Made by a program: the position numbers and the translations under genes
Assembly (NCBI GenBank): GCA_964019415.1
Contig: OZ025886.1
Location: 1,971,884 to 2,035,883, forward strand
Source of the DNA: Ianthella basta
Taxonomy: Eukaryota > Porifera > Demospongiae > Verongiida > Ianthellidae
Length of the DNA stretch: 64,000 nucleotides
Direction of reading: 5' to 3'
The notes under the pieces: model-generated
What the model was told of the DNA's origin: nothing
Seen by the model: the letters and a program-made list of their open reading frames with translations, nothing else
Databases searched by the model: none
Shown: piece by piece, positions 23,601-36,400 of the stretch
Layout: each line of letters starts with the position of its first letter
Position numbering within the stretch: the stretch's first letter is position 1

Positions 23601-26600
23601 AGTTGACATCTTCACACCTCCAACAAAACTCTCCATTCCTTCCCTCACTATCTTATCCATGAAGACATTAAACAGCCATGGTGACATGACACAGCCCTGC
23701 CTCACTCCTTGTGTTATTGGGAACCAGCTTGACAATTCATCCTTTACTCTGACACACCCTTCACTCTTCTTGTACAATGATCTAATGGCCCTCAGCAGTC
23801 TTCCCTTCACACCATATTCCTCTAGCACTTTCCATAACTTATCTCTACCCACCCTGTCATACGCCTTTTCCAAATCCACACATGCCACCACCATCTTCTT
23901 GTTCTTCTCTATCATCTTCTCACTCAATTGTCTTATGGTAAAGAGCTGATCCGTGCAACTTCTGCCCTTTCTAAAGCCCCCCTGAGCCTCAAGTACCTTG
24001 CTCTCTGTCACGCTTCTTATCCTTTCATCCAGTATCCTCGCATAGGCCTTGCTTGGGATACTCAGCAGGCTTATGCCACGGTAGTTCTCACACTTTACTT
24101 TGCTTCCTTTCTTGTGTACTGGCACGATTACAGCTCGTCGCCAGTCTTCTGGTACTTGTCCATTCTCCCATGCAAGGCTCATTATCCTATGTAATCACTT
24201 CACCACTACAGTCCTTCCAGCTTTCAACATCTCTGCACTAATTCCACATATACCTGGTGACTTTCCGTTTTTCAGCTTCGATATGGCCACTTCTACTTCC
24301 TCAACTGCAATTGGTGCCCTCTCTTCTTCATCAAGTTGCACCTCCCTATCTACTTGGTTACCATTCTGGCCTTGGGCATCTTCTTGCAGTAAGTCACTAA
24401 AATAAGCCTTCCATCGGTTATGAACTCCCGCATCATCTACTATCAACTGACCACTCTCATCACATATTTTCCCAGCTACATCTGCTTTATTTTCATTACA
24501 CATGCGGACCCTACTCCAAAACCTTTTCTGATTCTTTTGAAAGTCATCCTCTAGTGATCTGCCAAGCTCAATCCACTCCTCATTTCTTGCTTGTCTCACC
24601 ACTCTTTTAGCTTCCTTTTTCGCCTCTTGATACCTCTCCTTTGCCTCCGATGTCTGTTGCTGCAGCCACTTCAAGTAAGCCACCTTCTTATTCTTTATAG
24701 CCTGCTTCACCTCCTCATTCCACCATCTAGTTCTTTTCTGAGCATTTCTGTACTGTTTTGTTCCACACACCTCAGCTGCAGTTTCCATTACATTCTTCTT
24801 AAATCTCCCCAGACTTCCTCTACATTGCTGCCCTCCCAGTATCTTGCCCTATCCAGTCTCCTTTCTAACTTCATCCTGAATCTCCATTGGGCTTCCTTCT
24901 CTTTGAGCTTCCATCTGTTTAAGTGCAGCCTTCTGTGATCACTTCGCCTTACCTCCTGCCTTATGTGAGGCCTTCTTGTCAACTTCAGCAGCACTAAATA
25001 ATGATCACTACCGATTTCTGCCCCTCTCACAACCTTGGTATCCTTAACCCTTCTCCTATCTTCTCTTCTTACTAGGAAGTAATCCAGAATTGATTTTAGC
25101 CTTCTACCTCTGCATTCCCATGTAAATTGATGTATTTCTTTGTGTTGGTACCATGTGTTAGAGATAATCAACCCATTTGTAGCACAGAACTCAAGTAACC
25201 TCTTTCCATTATCATTACATGTCTCTTCACCACACCCTCCAATCACCTCTCTCCATTCTCCTCTTTTATTCCCCACTCTAGCATTGAAATCTCCCAGTAT
25301 TATTATTTTATCTTTTCTTTGTAGGCCCGACACTGTCTCCTGCAGGGTATCAAAAAACTCTTCCTTATCTTCAACAGAACAGTTTTCTGTTGGGGCATAC
25401 ACTTGGACAAAGCACACCCATTCCTCCCTTATCTTCAGCCTCACTAGCACCAATCTCTCATTAATACACTTCCACTCCTTAATGCACATCGCCAATTCTT
25501 CCACCATGTAAATAGCTACACCAGCCTTAGCTCTTCCCTGCTGCACACCAGAGTACACACAAGTCATACCATCTACTGTTTTCATTCCATTTCCTCTCAT
25601 CTTCCCTTCACTTACTCCTAACACATCCAATCTGTACTTCTTCATTTCTTCAATCAGCTCAATCTCTTTCCCTGTCAAAGATCTCACATTCCAGGTTCCA
25701 AATCTGTAACAGTCATTGTTATTCCCTAACTTAGGATCACCCTGCTTGTTCTTTTTTGGCCCCATAACGCTGGCAGGCTGTCAATGCAGACAATTTTTAC
25801 CTAGCACAGCTGGGATCCTCCATTTTGTTTTTGACAGCAGATGATTGATTGATTGATTGTCTTATTTCACCTGGGGAAGCCATTAGCTCACAAGAGCTAT
25901 TATAAACGGCACCCAGAACACACAAGTGATACAGCAAGTAGATGAAAATGTGGTACAGATGAGTATGAGGTCTAAGGCGTAATAAAGTATAATTATAATA
26001 TATGTTATAATATATATTGTTTTGTTACAGTTGATTATAATGGACTATGCTTAACAAGGTGTTACATGTCTTCAATTATAATACTAATACAACCATTAGT
26101 AAGATGATTGTGGTAAAACTAAAATAATGTGAAACAATGTATGGATCATTGTATGTCAGTAATTAGCTATACTGTGTGCGTAGACAGATAGTTCTTAGCA
26201 GCTACTTTAAAATTAGAGCTGGACATGAGTGATCTGATTGAATCTGGTAAGGCATTCCATAGAGTGATAGCAGTAGCAACTGTAGATTTATGCACGTAGT
26301 TGGTTTTACCAGCTGGTACATAGAGTCGGGTGTGGCTACCTCTAGTATGATGGCTGTGAACAGAGTTAGTACGTGTGAACAGGTCTCCTAGGTAGGATGG
26401 TAAAAGTCCGTTAACTGCCTTATGGGTCATTGTTAGAATGTGCAATTTGCGTCTGTTGGACAATGATTCCCATCCCAGCTCTGACTTCATTGCAGTGGCA
26501 GAGTCCGATCGTTTCCTGTGGAGAATAATTCTTGCAGCATAGTTCTGTAATCTTTCAAGTTTGGTGCAGCATTCGACAGTGCAACCATTCCATATTACAT

Positions 26601-29061
26601 CAGCATAGTCAAAACAAGGGAGAATGTACGATGAATAAAACTGGATCAGCACACATTTAGGTAAAAACCAGGAGAGATGTCTGAGTAAATTAATCTTCTT
26701 AGAAACTTTAAGCACAATACTACTAACATGGTCGTCCCAGGTAAGGTTCTCGTTGATCCACAGTCCCAAAAATTTAAATCTCTGGACTTGTTCAATGTCT
26801 TGACTATTGTAATTTAGCTGTAATGGTGGTAAATTCTTCCTCCTGGAGGAGTGTAGTAACATACACTTAGATTTAGCAATGTTCAATCTGAGCTGATTGG
26901 AAGTCATCCATTTGTCGACCTCTTTGATGGCAGATGTGAGCAACTTCGTAAGTTCTGAAACTGATTTACTATAGGCATAAATAGTTGTGTCATCGGCATA
27001 AAGAATTGTGTCAGCTGCACAGGTAATAGCAGAGGCCAAATCATTAACGTACATGGAAAAAAGTGTAGGCCCAAGGATAGATCCCTGAGAAACTCCAAGT
27101 GATGTATTGGAGATGTCAGATGTGGAGTCCCCAATAGCAGTACTCTGGGTACGACCAGAGAGATATGATCGAAACCAGGCAATGGCAGATTGGTCAAGGC
27201 CAAAGTTGGGTAACTTCCCTAGAAGGGTTGAGTGATTGACTGAGTCAAATGCCTTAGCTACGTCAAGAAACAGGACACCAACACACATGCCATTATCTAA
27301 GGCTCGAGACCATACATCGGTGGCATGAAGGAGGGTGGTGGTTGTAGAGTGCAACCTCCTGAAACCGGATTGATGGCGGTAGAGTAGCTGATTTGACTCA
27401 AGATGAGAGGTAAGCTGATTGCTAACCACCCTTTCGAGGAGTTTGCTTGGAACAGGAAGAAGTGAGATAGGCCGGTAGTTCCTTAGCTCTAACTTGTTGC
27501 CCCCTTTATGGAGTGGTATAACAGTAGCATGCTTCCATTGGTTAGGGAATGACCCGGTCCTAAGTGAAGAGTTCACAATGTGGCATAGAGGAGTGGAGGT
27601 AACAGGTTTACTACATTTCAGAATACCAGGTGGTATGGTGTCTGGACCTGTGCTCTTATTAGGGTTTAGATCACTCATTATTTCACTAATATCATCGACC
27701 GTAACTGGAGACAAAGTGAATGGTATACCCGGCCTGCTTGTGAGATTGTCAACTAATGATTCTTGAGCAGTTTTGGGGTTTGGAGTTTGGTTTTGGGTAA
27801 AGCCACAATCTGGCTATGAACCAGAGCCGAGAAAGGAACTGGTTAGCTATGAGCTGGGAACAGGCTTTGGCTAAAGACACCTCTCTAGGAAACGCTGTGG
27901 CTGATGTGACTGACAGTGACTCGCGCTTAGCTGACGCAATGCATCCACTGCCGACCAGTAGGAAGTGTCCGCTGTGAGATGAACAACCCAACTTGAAACC
28001 ATAATCACACAACGTTTTCTCAGCCACTGTCAGGGGTAGCTAACTACTTCTGGAAGACATGTGATGACGCAGGGACGAGTAGGTAAACTGACTCGCTGCC
28101 GGCTCCTCACCCAATCATTTGGGATCTATAACACTTAAATGCTGACCGATCGGTGTCTCTGAAGATTTAGATTTAGAGATTTAGAGATTTAGACCACTCA
28201 GCACTCGGGCGCTTCCTGCCCTCGTGCCTCGTGCTCTAAATCTCAGAGACACCTCTTGGTCAGCATTTAACTATTACTTAGCTTCATAAAGATTCACTTA
28301 ATAAGTGTGTTTGGCATGGAACATCACTGTGCTGCGGTAATTGATCCTATGTATGTATGTATGAAGGGCACAAACTTAAGTTAATGCAACGTTTGAAAAT
28401 ATTTAAATAGTTTCTAAACCATTTTAGCAATGTGACAATGATGGAAGATACTCTTCGCATCTTATGGTGAAGTCATAACATTGCGACAAATCTACTAATA
28501 CAGTATACAGTACTATAATATCCGACGTCACACTGGATGTTTATTGAGAAATGTGCTCGTACAGCACTACACAGAACTAACTTACTAGCTAACATTTGGT
28601 TCTGTGAAGGAAGTCATAAAGAAACTAGGAATTAATGCTGAGTGAACTCCACAAGAATGCTATTTATAGTAGTGTTGAGTTACTGTTGCTTGTTTCTATG
28701 CTTTTTCTGCTGGCCATTCCTAAAATTAATCTCTTAAAGTTGTAATGGAAATTATTATTGTACTACAATATTATAGCAACTGTATACTGTCATATTGTAT
28801 GTGTTGTGTAATATTATTATTATTATATCAAAGTGTCACGTGTTTCTGTGTACTCAGAATAACTTGAATGAAGATCAGTGGAAGGAAGCCGAAATTGCTG
28901 CTACCAATGCAAAGGTGAAGTGGGTGTGGCTGGAGATCAGTGACAAGTCAAGATGGAGATCCGAAACCAACAAACTCCTTGATGAAAAATTTAAGGAAAA
29001 CAAAGTTGTTCAAAGTGTTGAACCTTCTCATCTTCAAAATCGTAAAATGAAGAATCAGTAA
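17672..29061 (+). CDS. NLR: DEATH-NACHT-LRR receptor, six exons
   Basis: This is a predicted cytosolic pattern-recognition receptor. The exons are 17672-17962, 18464-20210, 20330-20481, 21475-21625, 22206-22378 and 28858-29061. All have GT-AG junctions and compatible phases, giving 905 aa. Exon 1 is a Death-domain-like helical block (IAKEWHRVG...LENLEVIK...CCSQMFEMWL...TWDTLLYAV). Exon 2 is the NACHT NTPase: Walker A GQAGSGKTT (about 18749), Walker B ILLVFDGADE (about 18980) and a sensor-like IIVSSRPG. Exons 3 to 5 encode leucine-rich repeat segments (ELGLDGCDAFL, QLQVLRMYDLPLPILKAL). The last exon ends at TAA 29059. A possible acceptor at 17657-17659 means further upstream exons may exist; the hydrophobic extension back to an ATG at 17588 is more likely intron. 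Introns 3 and 5 carry transposons. Confidence 0.85.
20774..21357. mobile_element. Non-autonomous pogo/Tigger-like element in an NLR intron
   Basis: The termini are CAGTGGAACCCC and its inverse GGGGTTCCACTG, with TA on each side (20772-20773 and 21358-21359), as expected for pogo-type Tc1/mariner elements. Subterminal GTGTCC motifs repeat on both sides. No transposase frame is present. Confidence 0.85.
22731..22784. repeat. TGAT/AATC tetranucleotide palindromic array
   Basis: A TTGATTGATTG run switches into ATCAATCAATC, making a perfect local palindrome. It may be a remnant of LINE 3' tails in opposite orientations. Confidence 0.8.
22908..25830 (-). mobile_element. RTE-like LINE, broken reading frame
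   Basis: In minus-strand order there is an AP-type endonuclease (25765-24788; GTWNVRSL, LGDFNARVG, SDHYLV), a linker (24788-24195) and a reverse transcriptase (24182-22908; FRKGRSCTDQ, GVRQGC, FADD catalytic motif). The C-terminal Arg-rich GKRPRGRPRKKWID is typical of RTE-clade proteins. A frameshift lies near 24788 and an in-frame TGA at 24195-24197, so the copy is probably inactive. It sits in the last NLR intron, antisense to the NLR, directly next to the 3' tail of a CR1/L2-like LINE. Confidence 0.88.
25842..27770 (-). mobile_element. CR1/L2-like LINE, 5'-truncated
   Basis: The frame at about 27770-26167 is open and encodes a reverse transcriptase: GPDTIPPGILK, YRPISLLPVPSKLLE, SGFRRLHST, LDVAKAFDSV, GVSQGSILGP and the YADDTTIYA catalytic motif, followed by the KFLGLWI region and a C-terminal domain. 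The 3' UTR ends GTGAAATAAGAC followed by AATC repeats (25842-25860 on the plus strand), as in CR1/L2-group elements. The endonuclease domain is missing, as expected from 5' truncation. It is antisense within the last NLR intron. The long open frame suggests a fairly young insertion. Confidence 0.87.
28135..28270. mobile_element. 136-bp hairpin element in NLR intron
   Basis: TTAAATGCTGACC...GTGTCTCTG at the left is inverted at the right (CAGAGACAC...GGTCAGCATTTAA), with TTTAGA repeats inside. It is a miniature foldback element by structure. No coding region was seen. Confidence 0.75.
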
Positions 29062-30227
29062 CATGGAATCACACACTAAGCGCATTATGACTATAAGTTC
29101 TATAAACACTTCTTGAGTAGTGCAACAGCTGTGTCATGAGTATAGCATAAGATTACCTGTGTGTGTGTATGCATAACGGTGGGTGTGCATATTTATGGTG
29201 GTTGGGTGTATGCATAAGTTGCGTATGGCTCAGATGCTGTGGCATTTTTAGATAACGACCTTGATCATCTGGTAAGTCAGGCATTTCTGATTACAGAGAC
29301 TAGTTGAAGTCATGGTGAAGAAGGGTTGGAGGCTTCTGGTGTTGAGGGAGCCTCTGCAGCCAACTTGAATGATGGATAATGTGGCAGGTACCCCATTACC
29401 GAGGGGCTTCATCAAGCAGGTGCAGGTACTTGCTCTCCTTTTGCGTTGCACTCTCAACACACACGTGTGTGGGGGTGCTGAGAGTGCAATTTAGGCATGC
29501 ACACACACACACACACACACATTCACACTACTCACGTACAAATACAAAATTAATACAAACATTATAGAGCAATTACCATGGTAACCATGTGTAAATAAAG
29601 TGTTTGTACCATTGATTCTCATCAGAACACATCCAGCATATATACCCCAGAGTCATGCTTTGAAGTGTCAAAAACACACAGCCAGTAGTCTTATCGGTGA
29701 GTGAATGGTTTCCCAGAATATGTTACAGGTGCTGACCAGAGCAAATCAGTGACTCACACTACCTGAGCAGGCTGAAGTGCATAGTCTCTTACAAACTGTT
29801 CACACAAATGGTATGTTGTGTACTGCATCGTTGGAGTGAACATCACACTGCAAATGGGTGTGCTCATAGTGGGAAAGAATGTACGTACTCTAATTGGTGT
29901 GATCATCATTCCAGTGTAAGTATTTCATTACTGTAATCCTACTGGTTACACGCAGTAATAACAACAACATTAACTATACACACATATGATATGTAGTATA
30001 ATAACCAGAACAATACAACTATGGCCACATGCCAGAGTAGCAATACACCTTACAACTGTTCCAAAGTAAGTAGGCTGCACCAGCTGTCATCCATTACACA
30101 TTACCTCATGCACACCACAGCTAGTCCAACACCAAAGAAGAAATCTGGCGATAATAGCTGCTGGCCGCATGGCTCACCTTCACTGCTACTTTATTTTCCA
30201 TGCCACAACCACAGCATGCACTTGCAT

Positions 30228-30319
<92 letters not shown>

Positions 30320-30972
30320 ACATACACACACACACACAATTGAATTCTTGCACTACATAAAGGTACTACTGTAGCTTTTGCTGAATGCAGAACTTTGCTC
30401 CAGGTGCAACAGGTTAGGGGTTGCGTGCATTTGGGATCACACTGGGAAAATTTACAAACAAATTCATTTTAATGTGTTTCAAGAAAGTTTAAAGTAATGT
30501 TGCATCGTACACAGCTGCATGAGGACCAAGGGATCAGCCACTAAACACGCATGCACAAATATGCACAAAACTAATGAGTTACTACAAATTTATAGTTACT
30601 GACATAACAAACTCCGCACTAATGCACGCCCATGCACGAACACACAGCTGGTCAGTTCTGAGTACATGTTTCCTACTGTTCAGCTACAGTCTCCATCATA
30701 CAACATTGTCAATGACAGCATTAATGTCGCTGCTCTACTTGTTAACAGAAGTCCCAAAATACAGGATGCGACTGAAATGTAGGCAAATAGTTCATCTATT
30801 CCACCAGCTATGCACACACACGCGCACGCACATGCACACACACACTAAAATCACACCATAAAACCATATGCTGGGCAGCACAAAAGTAAGTGTGTTGATA
30901 ATTCAGCGGGGTAAAAGTAATATATAGAAGACTGGAGTCGTGATCAGTGCATGAATGACGAGTGTCACTGTT
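29062..30972. other. Intergenic region between NLR and TPR-like C, simple repeats
   Basis: No gene was recognised between the NLR stop and the convergent TPR-like C stop. The region has CA-type microsatellites (29499-29521, 30231-30338, 30815-30845). A short open stretch after an AG at about 29297 ends at a stop within 25 codons. Confidence 0.5.
30231..30338. repeat. (CA)n microsatellite
   Basis: About 108 bp of CA repeats with two CATA interruptions near the right end. It produces spurious poly-His/Thr and poly-Cys/Val frames. Confidence 0.97.
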
Positions 30973-32498
30973 TTACTCAAAGGGCACATCTTGTGCTTCC
31001 TTTGATATATCCCTCACAAGGTCTACACTGCCACTGAGTTTGGCTTCTTCTTGGGCTCTCTTTATTCGGCCATTGTCTCTGTAAAACTTTGCAGCGATAG
31101 TTGCACAGCGGTGATATTCAGCAATGTTCTCTCTCTCATAATACATTTTGCGGACACTGTAGAATCCAGCTTTGTCATATTTGGTTATTTTAGGATGTGA
31201 TTCATACTGGTGTAGTCCCTCTAGCACATCATCAATCTTCCGCTCAAGTCTCAGAGTCTCTGTACTACAGGAGGTAGCAGCATAGAACTTCCTCACACGC
31301 AGAAAGAGCTGTAGGGCATTGACTCTCATTCCAAACGTATCTATTCTTGCCCATTCATCCGTCAGGTTTCTGATCTGTCTCAGTGCTTTATCTGCATACT
31401 TCTCAACTGTCCCAATTACTGGAAAAGACAATGTGTTACATTCTAAATTGGCATCATAGATCCAGCCTCCAATCGTCACCGTGTAACAGGGTGCAAGGAA
31501 GAAGTTGGTAGGGTCTCCATTCTCCATGTCATCATAGAATGCCTTTACTATTTTGAATGCTTTCTGTAAATCCTGTGGTCTGTATGCCCATGCAAGAGCA
31601 TAATCCTTCATAGCTTGTGCCATTATATATTCTGGACTATGTGGCATAAATTGCTCTCGCAGCTGGTCCCATTGATCCTCCATATAGGAAGCAGTTTCTG
31701 GAGTGCTAATGACACCAAAAGCCAAACCAGCCACCTTTAGCAGAGGATGCTGGTTTTCTGCCTTAAGCCGAGCCCATGCTATATGAGACTTCTGCACACT
31801 GTTTCCTAGCAATTGACGAAACTTGCAATAGGTTGCAATGAGCTGTCTTGTGCATGACATTTGGCTCAAAATTTTATGCATCTGAAAAGATGGAATCACT
31901 TCGATTCTAAAGCTCAAATCAGGGAGCGCTAGTTCTTGGCCTCCGACACCATCCGGCGCGCTCTCTTGTCGCACCACACCATTATACAATTGTACGTCTT
32001 CTGAGTCCTGTGGGTCGCATTCGGCAGGCTGCGCTTGGCTTTCCAGAAAGTACCCAATCTGAGGGGCGCTCGTTTCTTCGTCACTAATGGAGGTATCCTC
32101 GCACGCGCCAGCTGAGCTACAAGATGAAGTCATCCGCCCCAAGCTCCCCGCAACAAACTCGTCTTTTCGTTTCGTACACCCTTGTTCAGGAAAACCTGCA
32201 AAACGCATTACAAAGACTTCAGTACATGTTGGTGGCAACTTGAGTTGCTAAACTGTTAGGTAACTAGAAGTTTCGTAAGCTAGTTAGCTAACTACAGATT
32301 GTCTGGGAGAGCCACTTCGCCAATCAAAATGTCTCATCAATATTGAAGACCACTATAGCTCATCAGGAGTAGCTAGGTATAGCTGTATATTGTATAACTA
32401 CCTGGCCAACATGCATGATATGTACAGTGTCGAAGTGACTTACTTTCAGGCACATTCTCTTCGCTTGTGTTGACGAATGACACTAGGTTCGCATCCAT
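30973..32498 (-). CDS. TPR-like alpha-helical family protein C, two exons
   Basis: Exon 1 (32498-32444, 55 nt) begins MDANLVSFVN and ends GAA A before GTAAGT. Exon 2 (32195-30973) follows a TTTTGCAG acceptor. The phase-1 join gives 425 aa, the longest family member seen here. It has the same layout as A and B: an acidic N-terminal segment, then conserved helical blocks (GVISTPETASYMEDQW, YALAWAYRPQDL, TNFFLAPCYTVTIGGWIYD, KITKYDKAGFYSVRKMYY) and an AQEEAKLSGS end. GRW of the paralogs reads GGW here. It lies 0.9 kb downstream of the GGT-C stop on the same strand and has its own CRE, so the genes look separately transcribed. Function unknown. Confidence 0.88.
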
Positions 32499-32538
32499 CT
32501 TTAAACTTTTTCAGAACGGATGTGAACAGGTATGCATA

Positions 32539-32546
32539 TGACGTCA
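32539..32546. promoter_or_regulatory. CRE-type palindrome upstream of TPR-like C
   Basis: TGACGTCA lies 41 bp upstream of the ATG at 32498. It is retained although the rest of this upstream region has diverged strongly from copies A and B. Confidence 0.6.
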
Positions 32547-32982
32547 CGCGTACGCTACATGGGAACTGCCCTTGTATATTAGCTATGCATAATATGGCCG
32601 ATATACATGCATATCAATAATAGCACTTTAGAAATTTATACTAACTTAATTATAATATTTCAGCTTTACGTGTATGGGCACGAATGGTTTGTCACAATAG
32701 CCGATTTGCAAAAACAGTGCGCAGAGAAAGTCCTAGCAAAAACAAGGAAGGTTAGATTTTGTACTGCTCTGTCCTAGCTATCTATCTAACTATTGCTACA
32801 TGAAAATACACACATACTGCAATTGAAACTGGTAAATATGAGCAACACTTTGAAATTCATATTGGGGTGGAATCCCTAATTAGGGCTAGTGCTGCCAGTG
32901 CTGGTCGTGGTAGACAGTGTAGCAGGGCAGATGAGGCACTGGGTGGCATTGCAAGTCATCCATTCTCTTTTTCAGGCTTGCT

Positions 32983-33190
32983 AGACAGTCCCGCGGCCAA
33001 GAAAACCAAACTAGCATTCCATTGACTTTATCACCGCTTTTGAGGGAAGTTCTGCAGCAGTTAACATTGGTATGGCCAGTCAATGGCTATCAACCTCGAG
33101 CTCCGTTCACTGTACATCCACCCTACTGGGCACCAATACCTTCCATTAACTCTACGTTGACATTAAATGCATCAGTTTTCTACATATCAT
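32983..33190 (+). other. Unrecognised open stretch after a splice-acceptor-like AG
   Basis: After CTTTTTCAG the plus strand is open for about 70 codons (containing LLREVLQQLTLVWPVNGYQP) to a TAA at about 33190. No start, partner exon or known motif was seen. It lies between GGT-C and TPR-like C, opposite in strand. It may be an old transposon coding fragment or chance. Confidence 0.15.
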
Positions 33191-33403
33191 AACAAAGTCA
33201 ATGATACAAAGTGTTACATGCCAGCTAATGCATTCACTGTATAGTGTATAATAGCTACAGCTACTACTTGCTCACACTATTTAGAGGTTTAGCTACGTAA
33301 ACAGGTTGTGATTGTTGAAACATTGGTGAACTGGTATATGCATAAAATGATTTGCACTGATGAAGCTGGTAAAGGGAGAAATGCCAAGAAGGGACATTCC
33401 GTC

Positions 33404-36400
33404 TTACATGTAGATGCAGATGTACTGAAGTACAAAACTAATGACGATGAGCAAGAGTTTCACATTGGTGTGGAAGCCCCAGTTGCAATCACCACCAAAC
33501 TTTCGCACATCAGAATGAGCATCAATGATGGCCCCATTTTTCAGGATGCTCTGAACAACACTAAGTGCAGTATAGGCTTCATAATCGGGCTGGTTGTGAT
33601 CTTCCTTTAACAACTTCAAGGTTTTGCTATTGCTGGGAAATCCTACACCTGGAATTGTTGAATTATCACACTTTTCTACTTGCTGAAAAATGAAAGCACT
33701 GGACATTCCATAATTCCTCAGGTCAGCATACACCCTGGGCTTACATGATGCAGATTTAGCAGTGGAATTCCTTGTCAGAGTAAAGAACATTGTCTGCAAA
33801 ATGCAGAAAGGATTAGCATTAATTGTCAACTGATTGTAATGACTTCTATAATTTCATGTATGCGTAATACATACGCCACTACCTACCAGTAAACATACAT
33901 ACACAAATAGAATTATATATATTGCATTATATTGTGTGCAGACATCATCATAGTGACCGCATGTGCTAAACCACGTGTGCTCATATATTAGTACACGTAT
34001 ATAAAGATGTCTAACAGTTTTCAATTGTATACGGTTGTTTGTCCTAGAGTGCTTTGGTCTTGAAGCACACCTATTCTTGGTCCCAAATGTGACAGTACGA
34101 CAAGTCTGAAAATTGTTCCTCATTTCGATTCTAAGTGGCTGAACTTGAAGATCTAGAAGTAGCAGCCTGCTATATTAAGTGATCTAGTTAGGGAGTATCG
34201 TGTATGTGAGGCTGATCCAGCGAAACATGATGACAGCTTTGCAGGAATGAGAGAAGAATCTATTGTGACACCAGAGCAAGTGGCACTAGCTGAATAATGA
34301 AACTCTATGCATCTGCAAATATTTCAACACCATTATAGCTACAGCATTATTCTGTGAATTTAAAAATGCAGTAATGCAAGCAATTAATAATGGTAAATCC
34401 TCGAAATATAAGCTCTTGAACATTAAAATCACATAATTATGTATACGGTATACTAACTATGGAAACCTAAGCACACAGATCATTGGAAGATCAGTGTCGC
34501 AGAACTTGAGTGTAGTTATTAGTACGGTACGTGGTTAGTGACTCATCAGCTGTCTCTACATTGTTTTGAGCACATACACAGACCATATAGCCATGCCACA
34601 AGAACCACCCGGTGCATAGGTGTTCATGAATATGCTCGCGAGTGACTGGGTATCTTCCTACTTCATTTCACATGTAACATGTGCATGTATGCATGCATGT
34701 TACTGACCTGCCCAACAGCTGGTGGAATCCTTGTACCACCTGCTGCACCTGTCACCAACTTAAAGTCACCATTTCTGTCGACAACAACTGTTGGGCACAT
34801 AGCTGATAGAGGCCGCTTGCCTGCCTGAATCATGTTTAATGGAAATCGACCATCCAATGAGAAACCATCCATGTCATTGTTCAGTAGTACTCCAGTTGAT
34901 GAAGAGAGAAAACCACTACCAAAGAAGTCATTGATGCTGGAAGTCACTGAGACAGCCATGTCCGGTGTGATGACTGACAAGTGGGTAGTTCCCAGCCCGT
35001 CTGCTGGTTTCCCTGTTCGGAAGTCATAATAGTCAAGGTTAGTGGGTGATCTAGCCTGATCATCTGTGAGTTTGCTTAGTATCTTCTGAACATCAGCCTC
35101 TGCCACAGCTGGAGTCTACATTTAAGAAATAGAAGTGTACATAGTGTTCTTCCACCCTCTCCCACCACCCTCCATCCCTTAGCCTGCAGATTGCATGTAC
35201 ATCACAGAGAAGACAGAATTAGTGCCATTCAATCTTACCACATTAGCTGTGCTGTTAAAATCTGGGTCGCCAAGCTTCATACGATAAGCAGCTTCCGTTA
35301 TGTAGTGATAGACATTGTGCTCTTCACTGTTCCTATTTACTTTGTCTGTGTATAATGGAAAGGCATAATACAGTTGATTATAATCCTAGTAATAAATATT
35401 AAGTTGGCACAAAGAGACAGATCACAATTTGGACATCACACAGAATCAATGCATTAAGTATTTCTAGTTAAAAAACCCGTGGGGCTGCTGCCCCAACTCA
35501 AAATACTTGCTCCCTTCGGTCGCTACTGTGTTATTAATACATAGTAGCTATTGCAACTAATTTTGTAATTCATCAACACACTTGTGAACACACTTCAAAG
35601 GCAAGAGTGAACACAAATGATTGAAGTGGACATGAATAGAGTTAAAAACATTTTGACACACGTGCACAGCAGCAAAGTACATTAACTTACATACCTTACA
35701 CACAGTTTGCACATTCTCACAGTTCCCAAAAGCACAAGCAAGTACACACATGCATGCACACACAAACACACACACACACACACTAACAGAAACATGTACA
35801 TAGCTAAACACACACATGCAAACACACGTACATGCTCTCCAAAAGACATGGATGAGAGGAGAGGGACATGGATGGAGGGCACACAGATAGCTGCAAGTGC
35901 TCTACGATAAGATGCAGCAAATTTAGCAGCCTCAGTTAGGTAGTGATAAGCAATGTGCTCGGCACCACTCTGACCAACCCTCCCTATGCATGGAAGTGCG
36001 CATAGAACAGTATAATTATGATCAAACCATTTGTTATAAATAATTATAATAACAGCACAAAAAGACAGATCAGTATTAAATTTGGACACCACATAGAATT
36101 GGTATGCTAAAACGTCATGTTGATGAGTGATTGGTCCAATGGAGCAAATCATGGCTGCAAATATATTATTAAATGAGACCAGATGACCAGATGCTCTGGT
36201 CTTCTAGAGAATGAATGACCACTAGTACTTATCATTAATAGCCTGCATGCATCTCATCATCCCTCGCAGGAATGAATCCAATGAAAAGTGTAGGTTAATG
36301 TCAACACAGCATAGAGTTCTAGTAGCCATAGCTTCATTATATAATGACCAATATCTTAAGCCATGCCGGACAGCATTAAGAGTTTTTGGCACAAGCTACC

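Noticed and set aside
30021..30374. Frames rich in His/Thr or Cys/Val
   Set aside because: They are translations of the CA microsatellite.
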